Part shown: positions 51,547 to 60,084 of the stretch, in pieces | Position numbering within the stretch: position 1 is the stretch's first letter | Layout: every line of letters begins with the position of its first letter | Source of the DNA: Streptomyces olivochromogenes | GTDB lineage: Bacteria; Actinomycetota; Actinomycetes; Streptomycetales; Streptomycetaceae | Assembly: GCF_021538895.1 (NCBI RefSeq) | Contig: NZ_JADDRL010000004.1 | Coordinates: 62,001-126,000 of the forward strand | Direction of reading: 5' to 3' | DNA: 64,000 nt | Made by a program: the position numbers and the translations under genes | The notes under the pieces: generated by a model | Databases searched by the model: none | Seen by the model: the letters and a program-made list of their open reading frames with translations, nothing else | Told to the model about the DNA's origin: nothing

Positions 51547-52563
51547 TCAGACGCTCTGGCCGTTGCCGCCGCCGGACGACACCTTGATCCCCCGGGTGAT
51601 CTCGTCGATCACCGACTCCTGCTGACCGACGTCGACGCCGAAGCGGACGACGACGATGTTCCGCGGGTCGGCCGGGGAGGGGAAGGCGAGCGACTCGACG
51701 TAGCCGTCGGCGCCCTTGCTGGTGATCGCCTTCCAGCGGACCAGGTAGCCCTTCTGGCCGGCCACCGTCACCGCCTTGGAGGCGAGCACCTCGTGCGAGG
51801 TGATCGCGCCGTAGGTGGCACCGCCGTACGAGTCCTTGGCGCTCTTGGCGATGTCCGCCTTGGCGACCTCCTCGGCCGTGCCGCCCTTGGCGCCCAGCAG
51901 CTTGGCGGGCGCCGAGTAGGCACCGCCGGTGGTGCACACCTTCGACGTGTCGCCGGGGCACTTGTAGGACTTGTCCGAGCTGACCTGGACGCCCGCGGTG
52001 CTCGCCTGGCCGGTCCAGCCCTGCGGCACGGGCAGGCTGATCCCGTTGAACGCGTCCGGCACGGTGCCGCCGCCCTCGACCTTCGGCGCCTCGGTCCGGC
52101 CGGGCGAAGGGGACCGATCGCCCGGTCCGCCGGACCCGCCGCCCGATCCGTCCTGGCCGCCGCTTCGGCCGTCGGAACCGCCAGGCCCCGGCCGCTGCTG
52201 CGAACCGGCCCGGTCGCGGCCGCCGGAATCGCCCTTGGACAGCGCGTACACGCCGACGCCGATGCTCACGAGCACCGCGGCCGCCGCCACGACCGCTATG
52301 CCGATGCGCAGACCGCGCCGGGGAGCGGCCGGCGGCGGGGCCGGATACGCCGGATAACCCGGGTAGCCCGCCTGGGCCGGATAGCCGGAATGGGCCGGGT
52401 AGGCCTCGCCGGCCGGCTGTGTCGGGGGACCCCATGCGGCGGCCGGCGCGGCGGGGCGGGTCTGGGCCGTCCATGCCGCGCCGTCCCACCAGCGCTCGGT
52501 GGCGGGAGAGTCATTCGTCTGCCCGGGGTCGGGGTACCACCCGGGAGGAGTCACCTGCGTCAT
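51547..52563 (-). CDS. DUF2510 membrane-anchored protein with extracellular domain
   Basis: A 338-residue protein. A DUF2510 module (about 5-35; PPGWYPDPGQ) and a Pro/Tyr/Gly-rich cytosolic linker (about 38-80) precede a single membrane helix (about 85-107; GIAVVAAAAVLVSIGVGVYAL). A Ser/Gly/Pro-rich outer linker and a globular domain (about 165-338) follow; the latter has a Cys pair (YKCPGDTSKVCTTG) and resembles PsbP-like or lipid-binding extracytoplasmic domains. No function is established. ATG 52563 has a GGGGGC-rich but weak ribosome site. It is monocistronic, and about 140 bases separate it from anmK. Confidence 0.82.
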   Translation of the reverse strand: MTQVTPPGWYPDPGQTNDSPATERWWDGAAWTAQTRPAAPAAAWGPPTQPAGEAYPAHSGYPAQAGYPGYPAYPAPPPAAPRRGLRIGIAVVAAAAVLVSIGVGVYALSKGDSGGRDRAGSQQRPGPGGSDGRSGGQDGSGGGSGGPGDRSPSPGRTEAPKVEGGGTVPDAFNGISLPVPQGWTGQASTAGVQVSSDKSYKCPGDTSKVCTTGGAYSAPAKLLGAKGGTAEEVAKADIAKSAKDSYGGATYGAITSHEVLASKAVTVAGQKGYLVRWKAITSKGADGYVESLAFPSPADPRNIVVVRFGVDVGQQESVIDEITRGIKVSSGGGNGQSV

Positions 52564-52701
52564 GCCCCCACCGTATGAGGCGTCGGTGAAAGTGCGATGA
52601 GAGGCCCCGGCAACAATTTCGTGGCGGCGGCCGCCCGCCGGTTGCGGCGACGCCCGCCCGCCGGGATCCCGCCGCCACCGTGGGCGTCGCGCCGTCCCCG
52701 G

Positions 52702-53856
52702 TCAGCGCGGCTCCAACTCCAGCCGCACCGGCCCCTGCCGGGCGGGCGCGGGCAGCCGCAGACCGTCCCGCCCCGGGGTGAGCGACCCCAGGACGCTCGG
52801 CCGCCGGGCGCCGGTGGCGACCGGATCGGTGCCCGGCAGCCCGTGCGCGGTGAGGAAGCCGAGCACGGCGAACGCGTACGCCTCCTTGGCGTCCGCGGGC
52901 AGCCCCAACTCGTCGGAGGTACGCAGGGCGACCCCGGACAGCCGGTCCCGGAGCAGCGCCATCAGCGCGGGGTTGCGGGTGCCGCCGCCGGAGGCGAGCA
53001 CCTCCGTGGCGCCCACGGACCGCACGCCGTCCGCGACCGTGCGGGCCGTCAGCAGGGTGAGCGTGGCGAGGACGTCCTCGGCGGGCAGGCCGTCGACGCC
53101 GGCCGCCCGCAGATAGCCGTGGTGGAACAGCTCCTTGCCGGTGGTCTTCGGCGCGGGCAGCGCGTAGTACGGCTCCGCGAGCAGCCGCTCCAGCAGCGGC
53201 TCGCGCACCCGGCCGCGGGCGGCCAGCGTCCCGTCGGCGTCGTAGGCCAGCCGCCCGCCGCTGAACTCCCGGGCGGCCGCGTCGATCAGCGCGCAGCCGG
53301 GACCGGTGTCGAAGGCCGTCCCGTCCGGCGCGGTGAGGTTGGCGATCCCGCCGATGTTGAGGGCCACCGGCGTGCCCGGCCGGCCCCGCAGCCACAGCCG
53401 GTCGACCAGGCTGACCAACGGGGCGCCCTGGCCGCCGGCGGCGACGTCCCGGGGCCGGAAGTCGGCGACCACGGTCAGCCCGGTCGCCTCGGCGATCCAG
53501 GCGGGCTGGCCCAGCTGGAGCGTGCCGTGCACCCGGCCGTCCTGTGCCCAGTGGTAGACCGTCTGGCCGTGCGAGGCGACCAACTCGGCTGCTCCGTCGC
53601 AGAGTTCATGGTTCGCGCGGACGGCCGTCGCGGCGAAGGCCTGCCCGATCCGGGTGTCGAGCCGGCACACCCGGGCGAGCGGCACGGCGGCCGGGGGCAG
53701 CGACCCCGCGAGGTCCTCCCGCAGCTCCTCCGGGTAGGGCTCGCTCACCATGCCGAGCGGCCGCAGGACGAGGCAGTCGCCGGCGAGGCGCAGCTCGGCC
53801 GCCGCCGCGTCGACGGCGTCGTACGACGTCCCGGACATCAGACCGATCACCAGCAT
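52702..53856 (-). CDS. anmK: Anhydro-N-acetylmuramic acid kinase
   Basis: A 384-residue AnmK, which opens the 1,6-anhydro ring of anhMurNAc and phosphorylates it to MurNAc-6-phosphate in cell-wall recycling. Family motifs are all present: GLMSGTSYDAVDA (5-17), ASHGQTVYH, NIGGIANLT, FDTGPGCALID and ASGGGTRNP. It follows the MHS transporter gene by 4 bases, so the two share a transcript. The MHS transporter may supply a wall-derived or other substrate. The C-terminus is extended by about 15 Pro/Arg-rich residues. Confidence 0.95.
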   Translation of the reverse strand: MLVIGLMSGTSYDAVDAAAAELRLAGDCLVLRPLGMVSEPYPEELREDLAGSLPPAAVPLARVCRLDTRIGQAFAATAVRANHELCDGAAELVASHGQTVYHWAQDGRVHGTLQLGQPAWIAEATGLTVVADFRPRDVAAGGQGAPLVSLVDRLWLRGRPGTPVALNIGGIANLTAPDGTAFDTGPGCALIDAAAREFSGGRLAYDADGTLAARGRVREPLLERLLAEPYYALPAPKTTGKELFHHGYLRAAGVDGLPAEDVLATLTLLTARTVADGVRSVGATEVLASGGGTRNPALMALLRDRLSGVALRTSDELGLPADAKEAYAFAVLGFLTAHGLPGTDPVATGARRPSVLGSLTPGRDGLRLPAPARQGPVRLELEPR

Positions 53857-53860
53857 CGCG

Positions 53861-55144
53861 TCAACCCGCCTTTCCCATGGGTCCCTTGGCCAGTGCCACC
53901 GCGCTCACCGCGCAGGCGGCCGCCGCGTAGTACGCGGGCACGTCCGCGTTCCCGGTCCGCCGCACGGCCTCCGTGATGACGAGTCCGGCGCAGCCCGAGA
54001 ACACGGCGTTCGACAGCGCGTAGGCGAGCCCCAGGCCGGTGCAGCGCACGTGCGTCGGGAACATCTCGGCCAGCAGCGCGGGCCCCGGCCCGGCCATCAG
54101 CCCCACGACCGCGCCGGCCGCGAACACGGCCGCCCCCTGGCCGGCGGCCGAAGTGCCCGGGTCCTGGAGGACGTCGAGGAGCGGCACCGCCAGCACCACC
54201 ACCAGGACCGCCCCGGTCAGCATCACGGGACGGCGCCCGACCCGGTCGCTCAGCAGCCCCGCCGGGAGGATCGTCGCCGCGAAACCGAGGTTGGCCACGA
54301 CCGTGGCGAGCAGCGCCCGCCGGACGTCCGTGTGCAGCGTGGTCTGCAGATACGACGGCAGGACCACCAGGAAGGTGTACCCGGCCGCCGACCAGCCCAT
54401 GACCCGCCCGACGCCCAGGGCCACGGCCCCCGCGAGCCGGCGCCCCGGCAGGCGCCCCACGGCCCGCTCCCCGTCCCGGAACGACGGCGTCTCCTCCAGC
54501 CTCAGCCGCAGCCACAGCGCCCCCAGCCCCATCGGCAACGCCAGCAGGAACGGCAACCGCCAGCCCCAGTCGGCCAGCTGATCGCCGGTCAGCACCGTCG
54601 CCGCCCCGGTGGCCGCCCCGGCCCCGCCCAGCAGCCCCAGCGCCACGGTGAACGACTGCCACGCCCCGTACAGGCCGCGCCGGCCCGGCGGGGCGAACTC
54701 CGTCATCACCGACACCGCGCCACCGAACTCACCGCCCGCCGAAAGGCCCTGAAGCACCCTCAGGAACGTGAGCAGCCAGGGCGCCAGGACGCCCACCGCG
54801 GCGTACGTCGGCAGCACGCCGATCAGCGTGGTCGCCCCGGTCATCAGCGCGACGACCAGGATCAGCACCGGCCGCCGGCCGATCCGGTCACCCAGCCGGC
54901 CGAACAGGGCCGCGCCGACCGGCCGGAAGAAGAACGCCAGCGCGAAGGAGGCGTACGTCTTCACCAGCGCCTCGACCGCGCCGCCGCCCTCCGGGGTGAA
55001 GAAGCGCTGGGCGATGACCGGCGCCAGATAGCCGTAGACGCCGAACTCGTACCACTCGATGAAATTGCCCACCGATCCGGCGGCCAGCGCCCGGACGGCG
55101 GGGGGCCGTGCCACAGTTCGGCGATCTTCGAAAGTCAGCTTCAT
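53861..55144 (-). CDS. MHS-family MFS transporter linked to anmK
   Basis: A 427-residue major facilitator with about twelve helices. The metabolite:H+ symporter signature GNFIEWYEFGVYGYLAP lies near 25-41, then LFGRLGDRIGRRPVL loop motif A and a second copy LLSDRVGRRPV. MHS members carry citrate, ketoglutarate, shikimate, proline/betaine and aromatic acids. Close coupling to anmK suggests a wall-derived metabolite; the pca genes 3 kb away offer an aromatic acid alternative. The ATG at 55144 is divergent from the large ATPase gene across 182 bases that hold a perfect hairpin. Confidence 0.88.
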   Translation of the reverse strand: MKLTFEDRRTVARPPAVRALAAGSVGNFIEWYEFGVYGYLAPVIAQRFFTPEGGGAVEALVKTYASFALAFFFRPVGAALFGRLGDRIGRRPVLILVVALMTGATTLIGVLPTYAAVGVLAPWLLTFLRVLQGLSAGGEFGGAVSVMTEFAPPGRRGLYGAWQSFTVALGLLGGAGAATGAATVLTGDQLADWGWRLPFLLALPMGLGALWLRLRLEETPSFRDGERAVGRLPGRRLAGAVALGVGRVMGWSAAGYTFLVVLPSYLQTTLHTDVRRALLATVVANLGFAATILPAGLLSDRVGRRPVMLTGAVLVVVLAVPLLDVLQDPGTSAAGQGAAVFAAGAVVGLMAGPGPALLAEMFPTHVRCTGLGLAYALSNAVFSGCAGLVITEAVRRTGNADVPAYYAAAACAVSAVALAKGPMGKAG

Positions 55145-55225
55145 TTCCAGGCCTGTTGACGGTCCGTTGGCTCAGTTTCCGGCGGGTCCGGGCCGTGGCG
55201 CGTCGCCTGCCCGTACCCGGGTTCA

Positions 55226-55254
55226 CCCGTCCCGGCAACAGGTGCCGGGACGGG
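55226..55254. promoter_or_regulatory. Perfect hairpin or operator in divergent promoter region
   Basis: CCCGTCCCGGCA and TGCCGGGACGGG form a 12-bp stem with an ACAGG loop. It lies 82 bases from the MHS start and 73 from the ATPase start, away from any gene end, so an operator or leader structure is likelier than a simple terminator. Confidence 0.5.
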
Positions 55255-55326
55255 CCTCCGCATAGCCAAGCGGACGGCTACGCTCGTGGTCTGTACGTCG
55301 TTCGGGCGACTTGGGGAGGTAATGGG

Positions 55327-58011
55327 ATGACGGAGGCACGGCCCCCAGCGGCCGCCTCGGCTTCCCTGTGGGAGCGCGACGCGGAGATCGCCGCCGTCGC
55401 GCAGGCGCTCGACGGCCTGTGCGCGGACCGTTCGTCCTCGGGAAACCTGCTGGTCTTCCGGGGCGAGGCGGGCATCGGCAAGACCGCGCTGCTGGCCGAG
55501 ACACGGCGGGTCGCCGAACGGCGCGGCTGCACGGTCTGGTCCGCCCGCGGCGGCGAGACCCTGCGCTCCGTCCCCTTCAACGTGGTACGGCAGCTGTTGC
55601 AGCCCGCGCTCGTCTCGCTGATGCCCGAGGAGGCGCGCGAGTACCTCGGCGACTGGTACGAGATCGCGGGCCCCGCGCTCGGCATAGCGGAGCCCACCGA
55701 GGGACAGGCCGACCCACAGGGCGTGTGCGACGGACTGGTCGCCGCCGTGCGCCGGCTCGCCAAACGCGAGTGGCCGCTGGTGCTGCTGATCGACGACGCG
55801 CACTGGGCCGACCAGGAGACCCTGCGCTGGCTCGCCGCCTTCGCCGAGCGCCTCGACGACCTGTCCGTCCTGGTCGTGGTCGCCCGCCGCCCCGGCGAGG
55901 TCACCGGCGACAGCGCCCGCCACCTCGAAGCGGTCGCCGCCACCGCGGGCGACCCCGTCGCCAACCTGGTCGCCCTCACCCCGGAGGCCGTCGCCGGACT
56001 CACCCGAGCCGCCCTCGGCCGGTACGCCGACGCCCCGTTCTGCCGCGAGGTCTGGGCCGTCACCGGCGGCAACCCGTACGAGACCGTCGAACTCCTCGCC
56101 AAGGTGCGGGACAACGAGATCGAACCCGTCGAGGCACGGGCCGGCGAACTGCGGCCGCTCAACCGCTCCGCCCGGGGCGGCGGACTCGTCGCCCGGCTGC
56201 AGGAACTCGGCATCGACGCCACCCGGTTCGCCTGGGCGGCCGCCATCCTCGGCACCGGCATCACCGTGGACCTGGTCGCCCAGCTCGCCATGATGAGCCT
56301 GGACGACGCGGAGCGCTGCGCCGAACTGCTGACCAATGCGCGCATCCTCACCGAGCCGGACCCGGCCGGCGCCCGGCACGACGACGGCGACCTGGAGTTC
56401 GTCCACCCGCTGATCGCCTCCGCCGTCTACAACTCCATCCCGCCGTCCACGTGCACCGCCATGCATGGCATCGCCGCCCAGATCGTCACCGACATCGGGC
56501 GCGGCGCCGCCGCGGCCTCCCGCCACCTCCTGGAGGTGCATCCGGACGACGACGAGGAACTCGTCGAGCAGCTGCGCGAGGCCGCCCGCGAACACCTCGC
56601 CGTCGGCGCTCCCGACGCGGCCCGCCGCTGTCTGGAACGCGCCCTGGTCGAGCCGCCCGTGCCCGAGATCCACGCGCGGGTGCTCTACGAACTGGGCTGC
56701 GCCACCCTGCTGACCGCGCCCGCGACGACCATCCACCACCTGCAGAGCGCGCTCGCCATGCCCGGCCTCGACAGCGGCGAACGCGTCGACGCCGTCGTCC
56801 GCCTGTCCCAGGCCCTGCTCCACAACGACCAGCTGGAGGAGGCCGTCCGCACCGTCGGCGCCGAGGCCGCACGCCACGAGCCCGGACCCGCACGGATGCG
56901 GCTGCAGGCCGTGCAGTTCATGTGGGAGGGCATCTACGCGGGCGAGGCGACCTCACCGGGGCGCTCGGAGCGGCTCGCCGAACTCGCCGGGATGTGCGCC
57001 GGCCGGGACAACGCCGAGCGCGCCCTGCTGATTCTGCGCGGCTTCGACGCCCTGACGCACGGCGAGAGCGCCGAGGAGGTCGTCGGGCACTGCGACCGCG
57101 CGCTCGTCAACGGACGGCTGGCACCGGGCCTCGGCTGGACCGACACCGAGTGGGGCATCGAACTCCTGCTCATGCTGGCCAACGCGTACGCCTACGCCGA
57201 CCGGCTCGACCGGGCCGAGGCCCTGTACAACGAAGCCCTGCGCACCTACGAGACCGCCCGCTGGAGCGGCGGCCACCTCGCCCTGGCCCACGCCTACGTC
57301 GGCTTCGGGCACCGCAGGCGGGGCCGGCTCAGGGAGGCGGAGGCGTCCCTGCGGGAGGCGCTCGGCCTCGCCGAGCGCGTCGGCCGCGGCCTGCCCCTGT
57401 ACTGGACCGCCGCCTGCAACCTCGTCGACACGCTGCTCGCCCGCGGTCAGGTCGACGAGGCGTGGGCGATCGCCGAACAGGGCGGATTCGCCCCGCCGTA
57501 CCCGTCCACCATCGTGCTGCCGGATCCCCGCTCCGTGCGCGGCCGGCTGCTGCTCGCCGTCGGCCGCGTCGACGAGGGCATCGACGAACTGGAGGCGGCG
57601 GCCAAGGCCGCGGCCGTCCGCGGTCACCACAACCCGGTGATGGTTCCCTGGACGGTCGACCTCGCACGGGGCCTGGCCAAACGGGACCCGGGCCGCGCCG
57701 CCCAGCTCGTCACCGACGCCCGCCGCCAGGCCGAGCGGTTCGGCACGGACACCGCCATCGGCGAGGCCCTGCGCTGTGCGGCGGCCCTGGAAACGGGCCA
57801 GCGTGCGGTCCGGCTGGCCGCGCAGGCCGTCGCCTACCTGGAGGCCTCGCCCTGCCAGTACGAACACGCGGCCGCCCGCGTCGAGTACGGCATCGCCGCC
57901 CGCTCGGTCGCCGAGCTCAACCGGGGCCTGGCGCTGGCCCGGTCGTGCGGCGCCGACGGGCTGGTGGCCCAGGCGAGGGAGGTCCTGGACACGGGCCGCG
58001 GCCTGGTCTGA
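55327..58011 (+). CDS. LAL-like AAA/STAND ATPase with TPR region, lacking LuxR HTH
   Basis: An 894-residue protein. The N-terminal AAA_16-type ATPase has Walker A GEAGIGKT (46-53) and Walker B LLIDDAHWAD (153-162), followed by a winged-helix-like region (about 270-390) and a long helical TPR-like part (about 420-890; repeated LxxAxxLYxxAL). This is the layout of LuxR-family large ATP-binding regulators (MalT/LAL), but no C-terminal LuxR HTH follows: the sequence ends at VAQAREVLDTGRGLV. It is therefore a STAND signal protein or a regulator that has lost its HTH. ATG 55327 has GGGGAGGT upstream. It is convergent with the SDR gene. Confidence 0.85.
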   Translation: MTEARPPAAASASLWERDAEIAAVAQALDGLCADRSSSGNLLVFRGEAGIGKTALLAETRRVAERRGCTVWSARGGETLRSVPFNVVRQLLQPALVSLMPEEAREYLGDWYEIAGPALGIAEPTEGQADPQGVCDGLVAAVRRLAKREWPLVLLIDDAHWADQETLRWLAAFAERLDDLSVLVVVARRPGEVTGDSARHLEAVAATAGDPVANLVALTPEAVAGLTRAALGRYADAPFCREVWAVTGGNPYETVELLAKVRDNEIEPVEARAGELRPLNRSARGGGLVARLQELGIDATRFAWAAAILGTGITVDLVAQLAMMSLDDAERCAELLTNARILTEPDPAGARHDDGDLEFVHPLIASAVYNSIPPSTCTAMHGIAAQIVTDIGRGAAAASRHLLEVHPDDDEELVEQLREAAREHLAVGAPDAARRCLERALVEPPVPEIHARVLYELGCATLLTAPATTIHHLQSALAMPGLDSGERVDAVVRLSQALLHNDQLEEAVRTVGAEAARHEPGPARMRLQAVQFMWEGIYAGEATSPGRSERLAELAGMCAGRDNAERALLILRGFDALTHGESAEEVVGHCDRALVNGRLAPGLGWTDTEWGIELLLMLANAYAYADRLDRAEALYNEALRTYETARWSGGHLALAHAYVGFGHRRRGRLREAEASLREALGLAERVGRGLPLYWTAACNLVDTLLARGQVDEAWAIAEQGGFAPPYPSTIVLPDPRSVRGRLLLAVGRVDEGIDELEAAAKAAAVRGHHNPVMVPWTVDLARGLAKRDPGRAAQLVTDARRQAERFGTDTAIGEALRCAAALETGQRAVRLAAQAVAYLEASPCQYEHAAARVEYGIAARSVAELNRGLALARSCGADGLVAQAREVLDTGRGLV

Positions 58012-58077
58012 CCGGGTGACCGGGTCCGGAGCGTGGGCCGAGGGGCCGCGCGGTACGCGCTCGCGGGCCGGGCAGCC

Positions 58078-58869
58078 TCAGAGCGCCAGCAGCTGCGCGG
58101 TGACCGCCGCCAGCCGCTTGCGCACCTCCGGGTCGTACGCCTTCTCGTGCGCCCGCGCCGGACGCGTGCCGTCGAAGTAGCCGCCCGAGCCCAGGTCCCG
58201 CGTGGCCAGCGCCAGTACGCCGGGCGCCCCCTCCGCGACCGTGCGCCGCGGGGTGATCCCCGCCTCGCGCACCATCGCCGTGTCCATGTGGGTCGCCGGG
58301 TGCAGCACATTGACCGACACGCCGCTGCCCGCCAGCTCCTCGGCCAGCGAGAAGGTGTGCGCGGCGAGGGCGAACTTGCTGCGGGCGTACGCCGACAGCC
58401 CGCTGTAGCCGCGCGTGAGCTCGGGGTCGGCGAAGTCGAGCGGCTCCTGGGCGGCCGAGCCGACGTTGACGATCTGGGCCGGCGCGTTCGCGCGCAGCAC
58501 CGGCAGCAGGGCCCGGGTCAGCACGACCGGGGCGAGGTGGTTCACCGCGAGACACAGCTCGTGCCCGTCGGCACTCAGCTGCCGGCCGGAGTCCAGCGCG
58601 CCACCGCCCACCCCCGCGTTGTTGATCAGCACATCGAGCCCGGGACGCGCCTCGGCGACCCGGGCCCCCAGCTCCCGTACCTGACGCAGCGAGGCCAGGT
58701 CCGCGACGAACCCCTCGGCCTCACCCTCGGCGCGCAGTTCACCGACGAGCCGCTCGGTGCGCTCCGGGTCGCGTCCGTGGGCGAGGACGACATGGCCGGA
58801 GCGGACCAGCTCGAAGGCGACGTACCGGCCGAGCCCGGAGGTGGCGCCGGTGATCAGAACAGTGGACAT
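58078..58869 (-). CDS. Short-chain dehydrogenase/reductase
   Basis: A 263-residue classical SDR-like protein with cofactor loop TGATSGLG (7-14), NNAG near 85-88, catalytic Ser in VNVGSAAQ and YARSK (Tyr and Lys of the active site). The sequence resembles the RDH/WWOX-like subgroup (LASLRQVRELG). It is co-directional with the pca operon, 63 bases downstream of pcaL, and may be its last gene, but a role in protocatechuate catabolism is not established. Confidence 0.87.
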   Translation of the reverse strand: MSTVLITGATSGLGRYVAFELVRSGHVVLAHGRDPERTERLVGELRAEGEAEGFVADLASLRQVRELGARVAEARPGLDVLINNAGVGGGALDSGRQLSADGHELCLAVNHLAPVVLTRALLPVLRANAPAQIVNVGSAAQEPLDFADPELTRGYSGLSAYARSKFALAAHTFSLAEELAGSGVSVNVLHPATHMDTAMVREAGITPRRTVAEGAPGVLALATRDLGSGGYFDGTRPARAHEKAYDPEVRKRLAAVTAQLLAL

Positions 58870-58932
58870 ATCGCCAGCCTAGGCACGGTCCGGTCGCGGT
58901 GCGTGGTGCCGCTGAGGCTACGACCGGCAGGG

Positions 58933-60084
58933 TCACCCTCGGCCGGTCTCCTCCCCGGTCTCCTCCTCGGCGTCCTCCTCCGCGAGCGCGCGCTGGGCCG
59001 TCGCGAACGCCGAGTTCGCGGCGGGGACCCCGCAGTACACGGCCGTCTGCAGCAGCACCGCGCCGATCTCCTCCGGCGTGAGCCCGTTGCGCCGGGCCGC
59101 CCGCACGTGCAGCGCCAGCTCCTCGTAGTGGCCGTGCGCGACCAGCGCCGTCAGGGTGATCATGCTGCGCTCGCGGCGCGACAGCGTCGGGTCCGTCCAG
59201 ACCTCGCCCCACGCGTACCGGGAGATGAAGTCCTGGAAGCGGGCGGTGAAGGGGGTCTGCCGGGCCTGGGCCCGGTCGACGTGCGCGTCGCCGAGCACCT
59301 CCCGGCGTACCACCATGCCGCGCCCCGGAACGCCGTCCAGGTGGGCGCGCAGGGCGGCGACCACGGCCCCGGGACACTGCGCGGGCGCCAGGTGCGAGGC
59401 CCCGGGCAGCTCCACCAGCGTCGACCCCGGCACCGCCTCCGCGATCTCCCGCAGATGGGCCGGCGGCGTCGCGGGATCCTCCCGGCCGGCGATCAGCAGG
59501 GTCGGTACGGAGATGTCCGCCAGCCGCTCGCGCACATCGAAGGCGGCCAGCGCGTCGCAGCAGGCGGCGTAGGCCGCCGGGTCGGCCTCCCGGTGCGCGC
59601 GGACGAGCCGGGGCACCGTGAAGCCGGGCGTGAACCAGCGGGCGTCGGCGCTCTCGACAAGCCACTCCAGCCCTTCACGGCGGACCCGCTCGGCCCGTTC
59701 CCGCCACGGCCGGGCGCCGTTGAAGTGGGCGGAGGAGCAGACGACGGCCAGCGACTCCAGCCGCTCGGGGTGGTGCACGGCCAGATGCAGACCCACCGCC
59801 CCGCCGAGCGACACCCCGGCGTAGCCGAACCGCTCGATGCCGAGGGAGTCGGCGAGCGCGAGGACCAGCTCCGCCAGATCGCCGACCGTGGCACCCGGCC
59901 CGATCAGGTCCGCCGGGGAACCACCGTGCCCCGGCAGGTCCCAGCGGACCACCCGGTGGGTCGCCGACAGCTCCGGCGCGACGTCGTCCCACAGGGCGTA
60001 CGAGGTGCCGAGCGACGGTCCGAGGAGCAGCGGGGGAGCCGAAGCGGGCCCCTCGGTGCGGTGGTTGAGGAGTTTTCCGGTCAT
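58933..60084 (-). CDS. pcaL: PcaL: enol-lactonase / carboxymuconolactone decarboxylase fusion
   Basis: A 383-residue fusion of two beta-ketoadipate steps. Residues 1-255 are an alpha/beta hydrolase, 3-oxoadipate enol-lactonase (PcaD), with nucleophile S92 in GVSLGG, Asp in AGREDP and His in GASHLAP. Residues about 265-370 are 4-carboxymuconolactone decarboxylase (PcaC; RYAWGEVWTDPTLSRRERSMITLTALVAHGHYEEL). Such pcaL fusions are typical of actinobacteria. The ATG overlaps the pcaB stop (TGATG). The C-terminal tail is Glu-rich. Confidence 0.95.
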   Translation of the reverse strand: MTGKLLNHRTEGPASAPPLLLGPSLGTSYALWDDVAPELSATHRVVRWDLPGHGGSPADLIGPGATVGDLAELVLALADSLGIERFGYAGVSLGGAVGLHLAVHHPERLESLAVVCSSAHFNGARPWRERAERVRREGLEWLVESADARWFTPGFTVPRLVRAHREADPAAYAACCDALAAFDVRERLADISVPTLLIAGREDPATPPAHLREIAEAVPGSTLVELPGASHLAPAQCPGAVVAALRAHLDGVPGRGMVVRREVLGDAHVDRAQARQTPFTARFQDFISRYAWGEVWTDPTLSRRERSMITLTALVAHGHYEELALHVRAARRNGLTPEEIGAVLLQTAVYCGVPAANSAFATAQRALAEEDAEEETGEETGRG

